A stretch of DNA of 14,407 bases from Colivivens sp963645405 (GCA_963645405.1 CAVISR010000075.1:1-14407); one strand, 5' to 3'. Counted from the first letter of the stretch, positions 1 through 7,363 are shown. Program-made: numbers and translations. The notes: generated from the letters alone by a model not told the origin.

Positions 1-86
1 TTGAAACAACTGAAACTGAAACAAACCCCTTGTCTTATGCCCTCATCCCTCCACCATGTTTTCACTACCAGGCAAGTTCGCTCCGA

Positions 87-191
87 GTCTGCTGGGTAGG
101 GTGAAGCCGACTGTACGAGCCTGCTTCCTCTGAAAAGCACAGACGATGTCGTTTGAGTCTTGCCCCGCAAATCCTCTTTACCCCAGCAGAC
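87..191 (-). ncRNA. Candidate structured RNA (rod-shaped, 6S-like architecture)
   Basis: A 12-bp inverted repeat (87-98 with 179-191, one bulged base) closes an element that can fold further inward: 109-112 with 156-159, 115-118 with 149-152, and 122-126 with 135-139 around an 8-nt loop. Between the closing stem and the inner stems lies a large asymmetric internal loop (99-108 opposite 160-178). A long rod with a central bubble is the architecture of 6S RNA. The - strand is slightly preferred because 119-121 with 142-144 pairs there through a G-U wobble but mismatches on the + strand. I do not recognise the primary sequence and see no convincing -7 box for it. It could instead be a 3' UTR structure of a gene outside the window. 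No protein gene is visible in 1-286. Confidence 0.35.
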
Positions 192-211
192 TGATGCGCG
201 GCAATGATTTT

Positions 212-227
212 ATGAAAATATTTTCAT
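212..227. promoter_or_regulatory. 16-bp perfect palindrome, possible operator
   Basis: The sequence ATGAAAATATTTTCAT is a perfect palindrome. It ends 31 bp before the -7 box of the MATE gene, where an operator for a local repressor or activator could sit. It could also be chance, because the region is A/T-rich. Confidence 0.3.
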
Positions 228-258
228 TGTTTGATGTGTGGCATTGAAGAATATTTTG

Positions 259-266
259 TATCTTTG
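259..266 (+). promoter_or_regulatory. Bacteroidota -7 promoter box for the MATE gene
   Basis: TATCTTTG matches the TAnnTTTG consensus used by the primary sigma factor in Bacteroidota. It lies 20 bp before the ATG at 287, giving a short leader. A clear -33 TTTG at the usual spacing is not evident; the nearest (230-233) is farther away than usual. Confidence 0.7.
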
Positions 267-286
267 CAAAATAATAGAGAGAACGC

Positions 287-1663
287 ATGGCAATACGAGG
301 CAAAGGAACGAGAACACCAAATGAACTTGGTACGGAGAAGATAGGCAAGCTGCTTATGATTTATGCGATACCGGCTGTGATATCCATGCTGGCTGCATCT
401 GCCTATAACATAGTGGATAGGGCTTTCCTCGGACAGGGCGTAGGCGCTTTGGCAATTGCCGGACTCGCCTTGACTTTCCCCGTGATGAATCTCAGCGCAG
501 CCTTCGGTTCGATGATAGGTGTGGGCGGTTCGACTCTGCTCTCAATCAAACTCGGACAGAAGGACTACGACACAGGCGAGCGCGTTTTGGGCAATATCAT
601 CTCCCTTAATATAGTAATAGGTGCGGTGTTCGCCGTTCTGGCAATAATCTTCCTCGACCCGATGCTCAAGTTCTTCGGGGCAAGCGGCCAGACTTTGCCT
701 TATGCACGCGAGTACATGCTGATAATCCTCTACGGAAATGTCATTACACACCTGAGCCACGGCGAAGCCAATGTGCTGAGGGTCATTGGACATCCGAACA
801 AGGCGATGACTTCGGTGATGCTGGGCGTATTTGTGAACATCGTGTTCGACTACATCTTCATCAACGTGCTCAAGTGGGGGATTGCGGGAGCTGCGTATGC
901 AACCGTCATATCACAGACCCTCGCCGTCATCTATCTGACCTGTCACTTGTGCAACAAGAACGACAGAATTCACTTGAAGCGTGGCATCTACAAGATGACT
1001 ACGAGGATTGTGAAAAACATATTTGCCATCGGCATTTCGCCCTTCTGCATGCAGTTGTGCGCCTGTCTGATAGTCATCTTGATAAACCGTGGACTTCGCG
1101 ACAGTGGCGGCGACTTGGCAATCGGAGCCTACGGCATTGTGAACGGAATCACGTTCATGTTTGTGATGGTGGTGATTGGAATATGCCAGGGGATGCAGCC
1201 GATTGCAGGCTACAACTACGGTGCACAGCAGTTCGACCGCGTGGTTTCGGTGCTGAAGTCAGCCATCATATATGCCACTGTGGTGATGACGCTCGGCTTC
1301 GTAGTGTGTGAATTCTTCCCCCACATACCAATCGTATTGTTCACGAACGATGCGGAAACAACCCGACTGGCAATCGAGGGCATGAAGATAATCGTGTTGC
1401 TCGACCCGCTGGTAGGCTTCCAGATTGTGGTGGGCAACTTCTTCCAGAGCATAGGCATGGCAAAGAAGAGCATCTTCCTGTCGCTCACGCGCCAGTTGCT
1501 GTTCCTTCTGCCGATGCTTCTCATCCTGCCTCCCTTCTTCGGAACGAAGGGCGTGTGGGCAAGCATCACTGTTGCCGACGGACTGTCAATCCTCGTGTCG
1601 TCGGTAATGCTGTGGCACTTCTTCAAGAAAGGCTCGTTCAGGAACACAGACGTTGAGATTTGA
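287..1663 (+). CDS. MATE family multidrug/cation efflux transporter
   Basis: This 458-residue inner-membrane protein has the length and about twelve hydrophobic segments expected of a MATE (multi-antimicrobial extrusion) transporter, which exports drugs or metabolites in exchange for Na+ or H+. The N-terminal half carries the typical opening (KLLMIYAIPAVISML) and a YNIVDRAFLGQGVG stretch near residues 40-53, which is where substrate- and cation-binding residues of the first bundle lie. The second half has the matching GICQGMQPIAGYNYGA motif near residues 299-314, so both pseudo-symmetric MatE domains are present and intact. The ATG at 287 follows a good -7 box and I see no better start. Substrate cannot be read from the sequence. 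The gene appears monocistronic, since 133 bp separate it from the next gene. Confidence 0.93.
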   Translation: MAIRGKGTRTPNELGTEKIGKLLMIYAIPAVISMLAASAYNIVDRAFLGQGVGALAIAGLALTFPVMNLSAAFGSMIGVGGSTLLSIKLGQKDYDTGERVLGNIISLNIVIGAVFAVLAIIFLDPMLKFFGASGQTLPYAREYMLIILYGNVITHLSHGEANVLRVIGHPNKAMTSVMLGVFVNIVFDYIFINVLKWGIAGAAYATVISQTLAVIYLTCHLCNKNDRIHLKRGIYKMTTRIVKNIFAIGISPFCMQLCACLIVILINRGLRDSGGDLAIGAYGIVNGITFMFVMVVIGICQGMQPIAGYNYGAQQFDRVVSVLKSAIIYATVVMTLGFVVCEFFPHIPIVLFTNDAETTRLAIEGMKIIVLLDPLVGFQIVVGNFFQSIGMAKKSIFLSLTRQLLFLLPMLLILPPFFGTKGVWASITVADGLSILVSSVMLWHFFKKGSFRNTDVEI

Positions 1664-1796
1664 ACGGACAGAGATGGCAAACAAGATGTGGAACATTGAA
1701 AAGAGAGAATAAACCAATATAAATTAACAACTTAAAAAGATCGCCCGCGAAAGGTCGGCGCAACGGAAACGGAGCACGGCTCGGGTTTTTACAATT

Positions 1797-2438
1797 ATGG
1801 ACAATTACGTAATTACAATCGGAAGAGAGATCGGAAGTGGCGGTAAAGCCATCGGTGAGATCATTGCCAAAAGTCTGAACATCCCAATCTACGACAGCAG
1901 ACTGATTCAGATGGCGGCAGAAGAAAGCGGGTTCAACCCCGACTTGTTCAAGAATGCGGATGAGAAGACTGAGAAAGCTGAGAAAGGCATGGTTTCGACC
2001 ATCGCACGCAGCATCACGTCACCTTTTGCCGCACTGGGCAATTTCTACAAGAACAGCGTGAGCAATGAGTCGCTCTTCGAAGTGCAGAGCGAAATCATCC
2101 AGGAAAAGGCAAGCACAGAGAACTGTATCATTGTGGGACGATGTGCCGACTACATTCTGAGAAACCACCCACGCCTGCTGAAGGTATTTATTCGTGCAGA
2201 CTACGAAGACCGCGTGAAGTTTATCTGTGAACGTTATGAACTCACACCTGCGAAGGCCAGAAAGCTCATCGACAAGACAGACAACCAGCGTAGCGAGTAC
2301 CACGACTTCTACAGCGAGACCAACTGGGGCGACAGCCGTGCCTACGACATCTGCGTCAACAGTTCGCTGATAGGACTGGAGGGGACAGCCCAGTTCCTGC
2401 TCGACTTCGCACGCAAGTACCTGAAGATAGAAGGATGA
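1797..2438 (+). CDS. Cytidylate kinase-like family protein
   Basis: This 213-residue soluble protein begins with a strand and a glycine-rich phosphate-binding loop, GREIGSGGKAIG at residues 9-20, followed by IYDSRLI near residues 31-37. This is the hallmark of the cytidylate-kinase-like family (Cytidylate_kin2). A second conserved part, IIVGRCADYIL (111-121), is followed by an arginine-rich lid-like segment and RSEYHDFYSETNWGDSRAYD (165-184). True CMP kinases phosphorylate CMP/dCMP; members of this related family are mostly uncharacterised, so nucleoside monophosphate kinase activity is an inference. It is shorter than E. coli Cmk (227 residues). The transporter that follows starts 69 bp downstream with no obvious promoter between them, so co-transcription is plausible. 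No -7 box is seen directly upstream. Confidence 0.85.
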   Translation: MDNYVITIGREIGSGGKAIGEIIAKSLNIPIYDSRLIQMAAEESGFNPDLFKNADEKTEKAEKGMVSTIARSITSPFAALGNFYKNSVSNESLFEVQSEIIQEKASTENCIIVGRCADYILRNHPRLLKVFIRADYEDRVKFICERYELTPAKARKLIDKTDNQRSEYHDFYSETNWGDSRAYDICVNSSLIGLEGTAQFLLDFARKYLKIEG

Positions 2439-2446
2439 AAAAGTGA

Positions 2447-2465
2447 GGGGTGCAAGGTGCGCCCC
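2447..2465 (+). other. GC-rich hairpin between kinase-like gene and transporter
   Basis: GGGGTGC at 2447-2453 pairs with GCGCCCC at 2459-2465 (seven pairs, one of them G-U) around a five-base loop. There is no T run after it, so it is not a standard terminator. It may act as a processing or stability element between two co-transcribed genes, or may be chance. Confidence 0.35.
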
Positions 2466-2507
2466 CGTCTCAATAAGTATAACTGTTAGGTAAATTAGAT
2501 TAAGGAA

Positions 2508-4211
2508 ATGGATTGGTTGACAGATTTATTGACCAAAGGAGATTCTGTGGCGCATATACTGCTGCTTTATGCGCTGGTTATTTCTGTGGGAATCCTGCTC
2601 GGCAGGATTAAGTTTGCAGGAGTGTCGTTGGGTGTAACGTTCGTGCTTTTTGTGGGAATCGTTGCAGGACATATCCTTCATCAGGAACATGTTGAGGAGC
2701 CGCTGATTGTGCTCAATTTCATTCAAGACTTCGGCTTGATACTGTTCGTGTATTCGATTGGACTTCAGGTAGGTCCGTCGTTCTTCACCTCATTCAAGCA
2801 AGGCGGAGTGTCGATGAACTTGGTAGCCACGGGCATAATACTTCTTAACGTGGCAGTGATGCTTGGACTCTATTACGGCTTCTGCGACACCAGCAATCCA
2901 CATTCGTTGCCGATGATGGTGGGAGTCCTGTGCGGAGCTGTGACCAACACTCCCGGACTCGGTGCTGCCAACGCTGCCCTCGAGCAGATTGGTGGCGACC
3001 ATCTGGGCGGGTCAATCCCTACAATTGCCAACGGCTATGCTTGTGCCTATCCGCTGGGTGTGGTGGGCATCATCCTGTCATTGATTCTCATCCGACTGTT
3101 CTTCAAGATAAATATAAATAAGGAGACAGAGGACTACAACAGCCAGAACTCACGCCAGGCAGCGATGAAGCCCCACGGAATGGACATTGAAATCCAGAAC
3201 CCTTCGCTGAACGGCAAGACAATCCTCCAGATTCATGCTTTCCTGGCACGCGACTTTGTCTGCACCCGCTGTCTGCATGAAGGACACGTGGTCATCCCAA
3301 ACAAGGACACAATGCTCTTTGTGGGCGACAGAGTGCGTGTGGTGAGCGCTGAGGAAAACAACGAGGCAATAAAAGTGTTCATGGGAAAGGAAGTGGCAGT
3401 GAACTGGGAAAAGCAGGACACTCCGCTCGAATCCAAGCAATTGCTCGTCACAAGAGACAAAATCAACGGCAAGACACTTGGCAGCCTGCACCCAAGCAGT
3501 CTTTACGGAGTGAACGTGACACGACTCTACCGTTCAGGTATCGAGCTCTTTGCCCATCCCAACGTAACCCTGCAGGTGGGCGACAAACTCGTTGTCGTAG
3601 GTCCGGAAGATGCTGTGCGCCTCTTTGCAAGCAAGGTGGGAAACCACAAGTCGCGCCTCGACAAACCAAACTTGATGACCATTTTCGTGGGAATCCTACT
3701 CGGAATCGTAGTGGGAAGTCTGCCTGTCGCCATCCCGGGCATGTCGGTTCCGGCGAAACTTGGCTTGGCAGGCGGTCCGCTCGTGGTTGCAATTCTTGTC
3801 GGCAGATTCGGCTTCAAACTGAAACTCGTGGCTTACACCTCCAACAGTGCATCGCAGATGATTAGGGATGTGGGCTTGGTTCTGTTCCTTGCCAGTGTGG
3901 GCATCAAGGCAGGCGGCAACTTCATTGAGACTGTGATGAACGGTGGACTGATGTACGTTCTGTATGGCTTCATCATCACGATAGTTCCGCTGATTATCAT
4001 GGGCATCGTGGCAAGAGTGCACTACAAAATGAACTACAACATACTGATGGGTCTCATAGCCGGTGCTACAACCGACCCGCCAGCATTGGCTTATTCAACC
4101 CAGACTGCAAACAACGACATTCCGTCAATCGGCTACTCTACGGTCTACCCGCTGTCGATGTTCCTCAGGATTGTCACTGCGCAAATCATCATTTTGCTGC
4201 TGTGTTCATAG
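2508..4211 (+). CDS. AspT/YidE-type transporter with two RCK_C (TrkA-C) domains
   Basis: This 567-residue inner-membrane protein has the full architecture of the AspT/YidE/YbjL family. It has an N-terminal hydrophobic block of about five helices (residues 15-200), a soluble central region with two tandem RCK_C/TrkA-C-like domains (about 225-295 and 305-380), and a second membrane block (about 387-567). Each membrane half carries the family's paired signature: GAVTNTPGLGAA (143-154) and GATTDPPALAYS (519-530). AspT itself exchanges aspartate for alanine; for this homologue the substrate is unknown and a carboxylate or amino acid is only a guess. RCK_C domains usually bind a small regulatory ligand. 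The last codons and the TAG stop form the first unit of a degenerate tandem repeat that fills the space to the next gene. Confidence 0.9.
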   Translation: MDWLTDLLTKGDSVAHILLLYALVISVGILLGRIKFAGVSLGVTFVLFVGIVAGHILHQEHVEEPLIVLNFIQDFGLILFVYSIGLQVGPSFFTSFKQGGVSMNLVATGIILLNVAVMLGLYYGFCDTSNPHSLPMMVGVLCGAVTNTPGLGAANAALEQIGGDHLGGSIPTIANGYACAYPLGVVGIILSLILIRLFFKININKETEDYNSQNSRQAAMKPHGMDIEIQNPSLNGKTILQIHAFLARDFVCTRCLHEGHVVIPNKDTMLFVGDRVRVVSAEENNEAIKVFMGKEVAVNWEKQDTPLESKQLLVTRDKINGKTLGSLHPSSLYGVNVTRLYRSGIELFAHPNVTLQVGDKLVVVGPEDAVRLFASKVGNHKSRLDKPNLMTIFVGILLGIVVGSLPVAIPGMSVPAKLGLAGGPLVVAILVGRFGFKLKLVAYTSNSASQMIRDVGLVLFLASVGIKAGGNFIETVMNGGLMYVLYGFIITIVPLIIMGIVARVHYKMNYNILMGLIAGATTDPPALAYSTQTANNDIPSIGYSTVYPLSMFLRIVTAQIIILLLCS

Positions 4212-4424
4212 CCGTGTTACATATGTCTCATATTAATGCTACATATGTGCTAATGACCATGTTGCGTCAGTGCTTATAGCCATGCTGCATCTGAGCCCAT
4301 AGCAACAATGTGCCTGTGCTAATAGCCAATTTGCATCTGTGCCCATAGTAACAATGATGCCTGTGCTTATCACTGAAATGCTTTTGTATTCATAATCGAG
4401 ATAACATAAATGTTCATAATCGAG
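4201..4424 (+). repeat. Degenerate tandem array, about ten 22-24 bp units, bridging two genes
   Basis: Units begin near 4201, 4224, 4246, 4269, 4292, 4315, 4338, 4362, 4385 and 4409. They share a core like TGTGCYCATAGCC. The first unit contains the last codons and TAG stop of the transporter gene. The last contains the ATG and first codons of the next gene. The final two units share 12 identical bases (TTCATAATCGAG at 4389 and 4413). The array therefore makes up the whole intergenic region. No promoter or terminator is recognisable inside it. Confidence 0.8.
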
Positions 4425-5075
4425 TCTTTCATATTAGGACTGTTGGTGGCACTCAACCCCTGCCAACTTGCAATCAACATCTCGGCGCTGACCTACCTGA
4501 ACGGTAGAAGCAACAGCGCAGGCAGTTTGTTGAGGCAAGGCTGGATGTATGCAGCGGGCAGAACCATTTCCTATTCCATGCTGGGGATAGTTCTGATGGC
4601 ATTGGTGCGGCTTGGACTTAATGTCGGGAGATTCCAATCATACTTGGATAAGGCAGAGGTTGTTCTGCCTTACCTGTTCATAGCCATAGGACTTTTCCTG
4701 ATTTATCGTGCTTTCCATGCCCATGTGCACCACGGAACAGAATGCCACAACTGCGGCTCTACGATAAAGAAAGGCGGACCGTATGGCGCTCTTGCATTGG
4801 GGCTGATGCTGGCATTCGCCTTCTGTCCTGAGAGCGCAATCCTGTTCTTCGGCATGCTCCTTCCCCTGGGCGTTGCCCATTCGTTCGGATGGCTGGCTCC
4901 AGTGGTTTTCGCTTTGGCAGCAGGCGTGCCAGTGATAGTGATGGTCTGCATACTGGCGAAAGCCCGCAAGAAAGTCCTGCAGCTCAATCAGTCATTCACC
5001 CATATCCAGCAGTGGATAAATGCAGCTTTCGGCATTGCATTCATTGCTGCAGCAATAATATTGTTGGTATCATGA
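4410..5075 (+). CDS. CcdA/DsbD-like membrane protein (TauE/SafE or ArsG-permease-like)
   Basis: This 221-residue protein has about six membrane segments. Two cysteines are placed as in CcdA and the DsbD beta domain: Cys18 in the NPC motif of the first helix and Cys139 in an FCPES motif of a later helix. In that family the cysteine pair passes reducing equivalents across the inner membrane. Related short proteins are annotated as sulfite exporter TauE/SafE or as aromatic-arsenical permease (ArsG-like). A cytosolic or periplasmic loop at residues 103-115 is rich in His and Cys (H103, H105, H107, H108, C112, H113, C115) and could bind a metal. Electron transfer and metal or metalloid export are both possible. 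The stop codon overlaps the start of the phosphoesterase gene by four bases (ATGA), so the two are translationally coupled. Confidence 0.75.
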   Translation: MFIIESFILGLLVALNPCQLAINISALTYLNGRSNSAGSLLRQGWMYAAGRTISYSMLGIVLMALVRLGLNVGRFQSYLDKAEVVLPYLFIAIGLFLIYRAFHAHVHHGTECHNCGSTIKKGGPYGALALGLMLAFAFCPESAILFFGMLLPLGVAHSFGWLAPVVFALAAGVPVIVMVCILAKARKKVLQLNQSFTHIQQWINAAFGIAFIAAAIILLVS

Positions 5076-5575
5076 AACGTATAGGACTTTTGTCAGACAC
5101 TCACGGCTATTGGGACGAACGCTATGCAAAGTATTTTGCAGAGTGCGACGAGATATGGCATGCAGGAGACATAGGTACGGTGGAACTGGCAGAGAAGTTC
5201 CAGCAACTCAAACCCTTCAGAGCCGTGTATGGCAACATTGACGGCGGCGACCTCCGGATGATGTTCTCGGAGAAGTATAGGTTTAAGTGTGAAGGAGTGG
5301 AAGTCCTCATGAAACACATTGGAGGCTATCCCGGCAACTACGACCCTTCCATCCGTGGCAGTGTCTTTGCCCGTCCGCCAAAACTCTTCATCTCGGGTCA
5401 CAGCCACATACTGAAGGTGATGTACGACAAGACCCTGGACTTGCTTCACATCAATCCTGGAGCAGCAGGAATATATGGTTTCCACAAGGTGAGGACACTC
5501 GTGAGATTCACCATCTCGGGAGAAGAAATCAAGGACCTTGAAGTCGTGGAATTGGGGGAGGAAAGAACCAAATGA
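5072..5575 (+). CDS. YfcE/MJ0936-type metallophosphoesterase
   Basis: This 167-residue protein has all calcineurin-like phosphoesterase motifs in order: SDTH (Asp9, His11), HAGD (Asp33), GNID (Asn55), a His at position 82, and GHSH (His110, His112). These residues bind two metal ions. Small members of this family (YfcE) hydrolyse phosphodiesters or nucleotides; the natural substrate is not known. The open frame extends upstream to 4889, but that part only overlaps the preceding gene in another frame. The start at 5072 gives the canonical N-terminus MKRIGLLSDTHG and an ATGA overlap with the upstream stop, so it is the start I chose. The catalytic set is complete. Confidence 0.9.
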   Translation: MKRIGLLSDTHGYWDERYAKYFAECDEIWHAGDIGTVELAEKFQQLKPFRAVYGNIDGGDLRMMFSEKYRFKCEGVEVLMKHIGGYPGNYDPSIRGSVFARPPKLFISGHSHILKVMYDKTLDLLHINPGAAGIYGFHKVRTLVRFTISGEEIKDLEVVELGEERTK

Positions 5576-5671
5576 CAATCCGGAAATGCTAGTCCGTATG
5601 AATTCCCATGTTTGGCGAATATATTTTTGTTAATTCGATAGTTCGGCGATATACAATATTATAGTTTTTGC

Positions 5672-5679
5672 TACCTTTG
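5672..5679 (+). promoter_or_regulatory. Bacteroidota -7 promoter box
   Basis: TACCTTTG fits TAnnTTTG. It lies only 16 bp before the ATG at 5696, so the mRNA leader of the next gene would be very short, around ten bases. Confidence 0.7.
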
Positions 5680-5695
5680 CAGAAATTTGAAAGGA

Positions 5696-6385
5696 ATGAC
5701 AACAGGTGACGAAATCCATAGAAGTGACGATAAGTCGGAAGTGGAGATGCTTTCGGAGATATTGAAGCTGCTGCTCAAACTTCTCCTGAAGTGCATCATC
5801 AAACTTGTGCGGCTTATGGCAAGGGGATGCATAGGCATCTTCAGCCTGTTGAAACTCCTGCTTCAAGCCTGCGTCGATTTCTGGAACGACAACAGTACAC
5901 AGCAGAAACTCCATATCGCCAAGGAATGGTGCAAGGCTGCTCTCATCACTCTGGGCAAGTGGACATTGATTGCACTGAAGGCTCTTGGCGTGGGACTGGT
6001 TTGGACCATCCGCACAATCATCCTCGGACTCATCAATCTGCGGCCGACACTGGTGCTGACCGGGAAGTTCCTTGCCAAATGCGGCAGGGCCGTCTGGAAG
6101 TTCCTGAGATTCCTCGGGGCAAAGTGCGCGCAGTTCTTCAGACGGAGACGACTCGCTTATCTTGCGTTCCGCAGAAACAAGGGGCTCAAGGGACTCATGA
6201 TAGACGTGAAGAACTATCTGCAACTTACGCTCAACGACTACATGGACGAGGAACAAAACGAGCCGGACAAGAACACGCTGAGCTACGAAGAATACATGAG
6301 GGCGGAACATGGCGGCGACGGACATTCGGACACGATAGGCAAGAAGATTTACAACGGGATGAAGAACATCATTGACGGTGATTGA
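5696..6385 (+). CDS. Unrecognised basic, amphipathic helix-rich protein
   Basis: I do not recognise this 229-residue protein. Residues 18-62 are a run of Leu/Ile/Lys helices (EILKLLLKLLLKCIIKLVRL). Residues 80-145 are similar, alternating hydrophobic residues with Lys/Arg, and end in an arginine cluster (RRRR near 149-152). The C-terminal third (175-229) is acidic and hydrophilic. The pattern fits peripheral association with the inner membrane, or several membrane-lying helices, rather than clean membrane spans. A TTG at 5687 could extend it by three residues, but ATG 5696 is preferred, as it leaves a leader after the -7 box. It has its own promoter, and the stop codon lies within a 23-bp direct repeat. 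G+C-rich third positions match the neighbours, which supports coding over the overlapping 231-residue frame on the other strand. Confidence 0.75.
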   Translation: MTTGDEIHRSDDKSEVEMLSEILKLLLKLLLKCIIKLVRLMARGCIGIFSLLKLLLQACVDFWNDNSTQQKLHIAKEWCKAALITLGKWTLIALKALGVGLVWTIRTIILGLINLRPTLVLTGKFLAKCGRAVWKFLRFLGAKCAQFFRRRRLAYLAFRRNKGLKGLMIDVKNYLQLTLNDYMDEEQNEPDKNTLSYEEYMRAEHGGDGHSDTIGKKIYNGMKNIIDGD

Positions 6386-6411
6386 ACGGCAAGGTTGACG
6401 GTGATTGAACG
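6372..6411 (+). repeat. Direct repeat spanning a stop codon (23-bp period)
   Basis: The 17-base string TTGACGGTGATTGAACG occurs at 6372-6388 and again, identical, at 6395-6411. The first copy contains the last codons and the TGA stop of the preceding gene. Confidence 0.9.
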
Positions 6412-6540
6412 ACAGACTGATGCATCATACTAAAGCCTTGAATTGTCACTGAAATAGTCAGTTCGTGCTGCAATCGTGTTGCAAGCAAAGTTTTTTGAAA
6501 AAAAATCGAGTCAATCGCTTTATCATAATGAAAAAAGTGC

Positions 6541-6548
6541 TACCTTTG
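6541..6548 (+). promoter_or_regulatory. Bacteroidota -7 promoter box for tonB
   Basis: TACCTTTG fits TAnnTTTG and lies 52 bp before the tonB start. The DNA just upstream is A/T-rich, but I see no clear -33 TTTG at ideal spacing. Confidence 0.75.
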
Positions 6549-6600
6549 CCGCAAACATCGGTATGGTGTTGAACAAGGATAATAAACAAACGAAATATCT

Positions 6601-7314
6601 ATGGAAATTAAGAAATCGAAAAAAGCAGATTTGGAGGGACAGAAAAGTACCAGCATGTTGCTTGGCTACATTTTTGCCCTTGGTGCCATGTTCGCTGCTT
6701 TTGAGTGGACTACCCGTGACTACAAGGAGACAGAACCTGTGGTCTATGCGGCTTACGCTTCGATGGAAGAGGAAGTGCCACCTGTTACACAACCAATATT
6801 CCAGGCTGCGCCACCTCCACCAGCAGAAACTCCTCAAGTGGCAGAAATCCTCGACATTGTGGACAATGACGAAGAGATTGAGGAAGAGGAAATCCAAAGT
6901 ACTGAGGATACCAACCAGGCTATCACTGGTCCTTCTTCAGCAGTAAGCAGCGGTTTCACAACCGGTCCGATTGCTACAGGTGAAGTCAGCGATGAGGAGG
7001 AAATCTTCCAGGTAGTAGAGCAGATGCCTGAATTCCCGGGCGGTATGCAGAAACTGTTGGAGTACTTGGGCAAGAATATCCACTATCCGACAATGGCTCA
7101 GGAAAATGGTATTCAGGGAAAATGCATCATTGAGTTCGTTGTAAACAAGGACGGTTCAATCGTTGACCCTAAAGTCGTTAAGTCACTCGACCCATCTTGC
7201 GACAAGGAAGCAATGCGTGTCGTAAAGAGCATGCCGAAGTGGAAGCCAGGTCTTCAGAGAGGTAAACCAGTGCGCGTGAGATATACAGTGCCTGTTTCAT
7301 TCAGATTGACATAG
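6601..7314 (+). CDS. tonB: TonB energy transducer
   Basis: This 237-residue protein links the inner-membrane ExbB/ExbD proton motor to outer-membrane TonB-dependent receptors. It starts with the short basic cytoplasmic tail MEIKKSKKADLE, common in Bacteroidota TonB proteins, followed by a single membrane anchor at about 18-35. The periplasmic linker (about 40-135) has a PPPP run at 71-74 and then a strongly acidic stretch (DNDEEIEEEEIQ). The C-terminal TonB domain covers about 136-237 and contains MPEFPGGMQKLLEYL, the YP of IHYP, GKCIIEFVVNKDGSI, and the closing KPVRVRYTVPVSFRL. It has its own promoter and lies about 2.3 kb upstream of exbB, separated by two unrelated genes. The last codons and TAG stop are the first of three 17-bp repeats. 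Confidence 0.93.
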   Translation: MEIKKSKKADLEGQKSTSMLLGYIFALGAMFAAFEWTTRDYKETEPVVYAAYASMEEEVPPVTQPIFQAAPPPPAETPQVAEILDIVDNDEEIEEEEIQSTEDTNQAITGPSSAVSSGFTTGPIATGEVSDEEEIFQVVEQMPEFPGGMQKLLEYLGKNIHYPTMAQENGIQGKCIIEFVVNKDGSIVDPKVVKSLDPSCDKEAMRVVKSMPKWKPGLQRGKPVRVRYTVPVSFRLT

Positions 7315-7352
7315 TCAACAGATTGACATAGTCAACAGATTGACATGGTCAA
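7302..7352 (+). repeat. Three tandem 17-bp palindromic units over the tonB stop
   Basis: CAGATTGACATAGTCAA is repeated at 7302, 7319 and 7336; the third copy has a single A-to-G change. The first copy contains the tonB TAG stop. Each unit holds an inverted repeat, TTGAC-N3-GTCAA, so this could be a cluster of protein-binding sites or small hairpins in the 3' UTR. Confidence 0.92.
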
Positions 7353-7363
7353 CATGAAAAGGC

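Noticed and set aside
1674..1712. Tiny 12-codon frame after the MATE gene
   Set aside because: Too short, with no promoter or conserved feature to support it.
1752..1790. Possible terminator before the kinase-like gene (GAGC-ACG-GCTC followed by GGG and T's)
   Set aside because: Only four stem pairs, too weak to call.
4889..5071. Upstream extension of the phosphoesterase frame
   Set aside because: It overlaps the CcdA-like gene in another frame and gives a non-family N-terminus; ATG 5072 gives the canonical start.
5630..6325. Long open frame (231 residues) on the - strand opposite the unknown basic protein gene
   Set aside because: The + strand frame has a promoter, a good start and a coherent amphipathic protein. 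The - strand product is Cys/His/Gln-rich without domain character, as expected of an antisense shadow.
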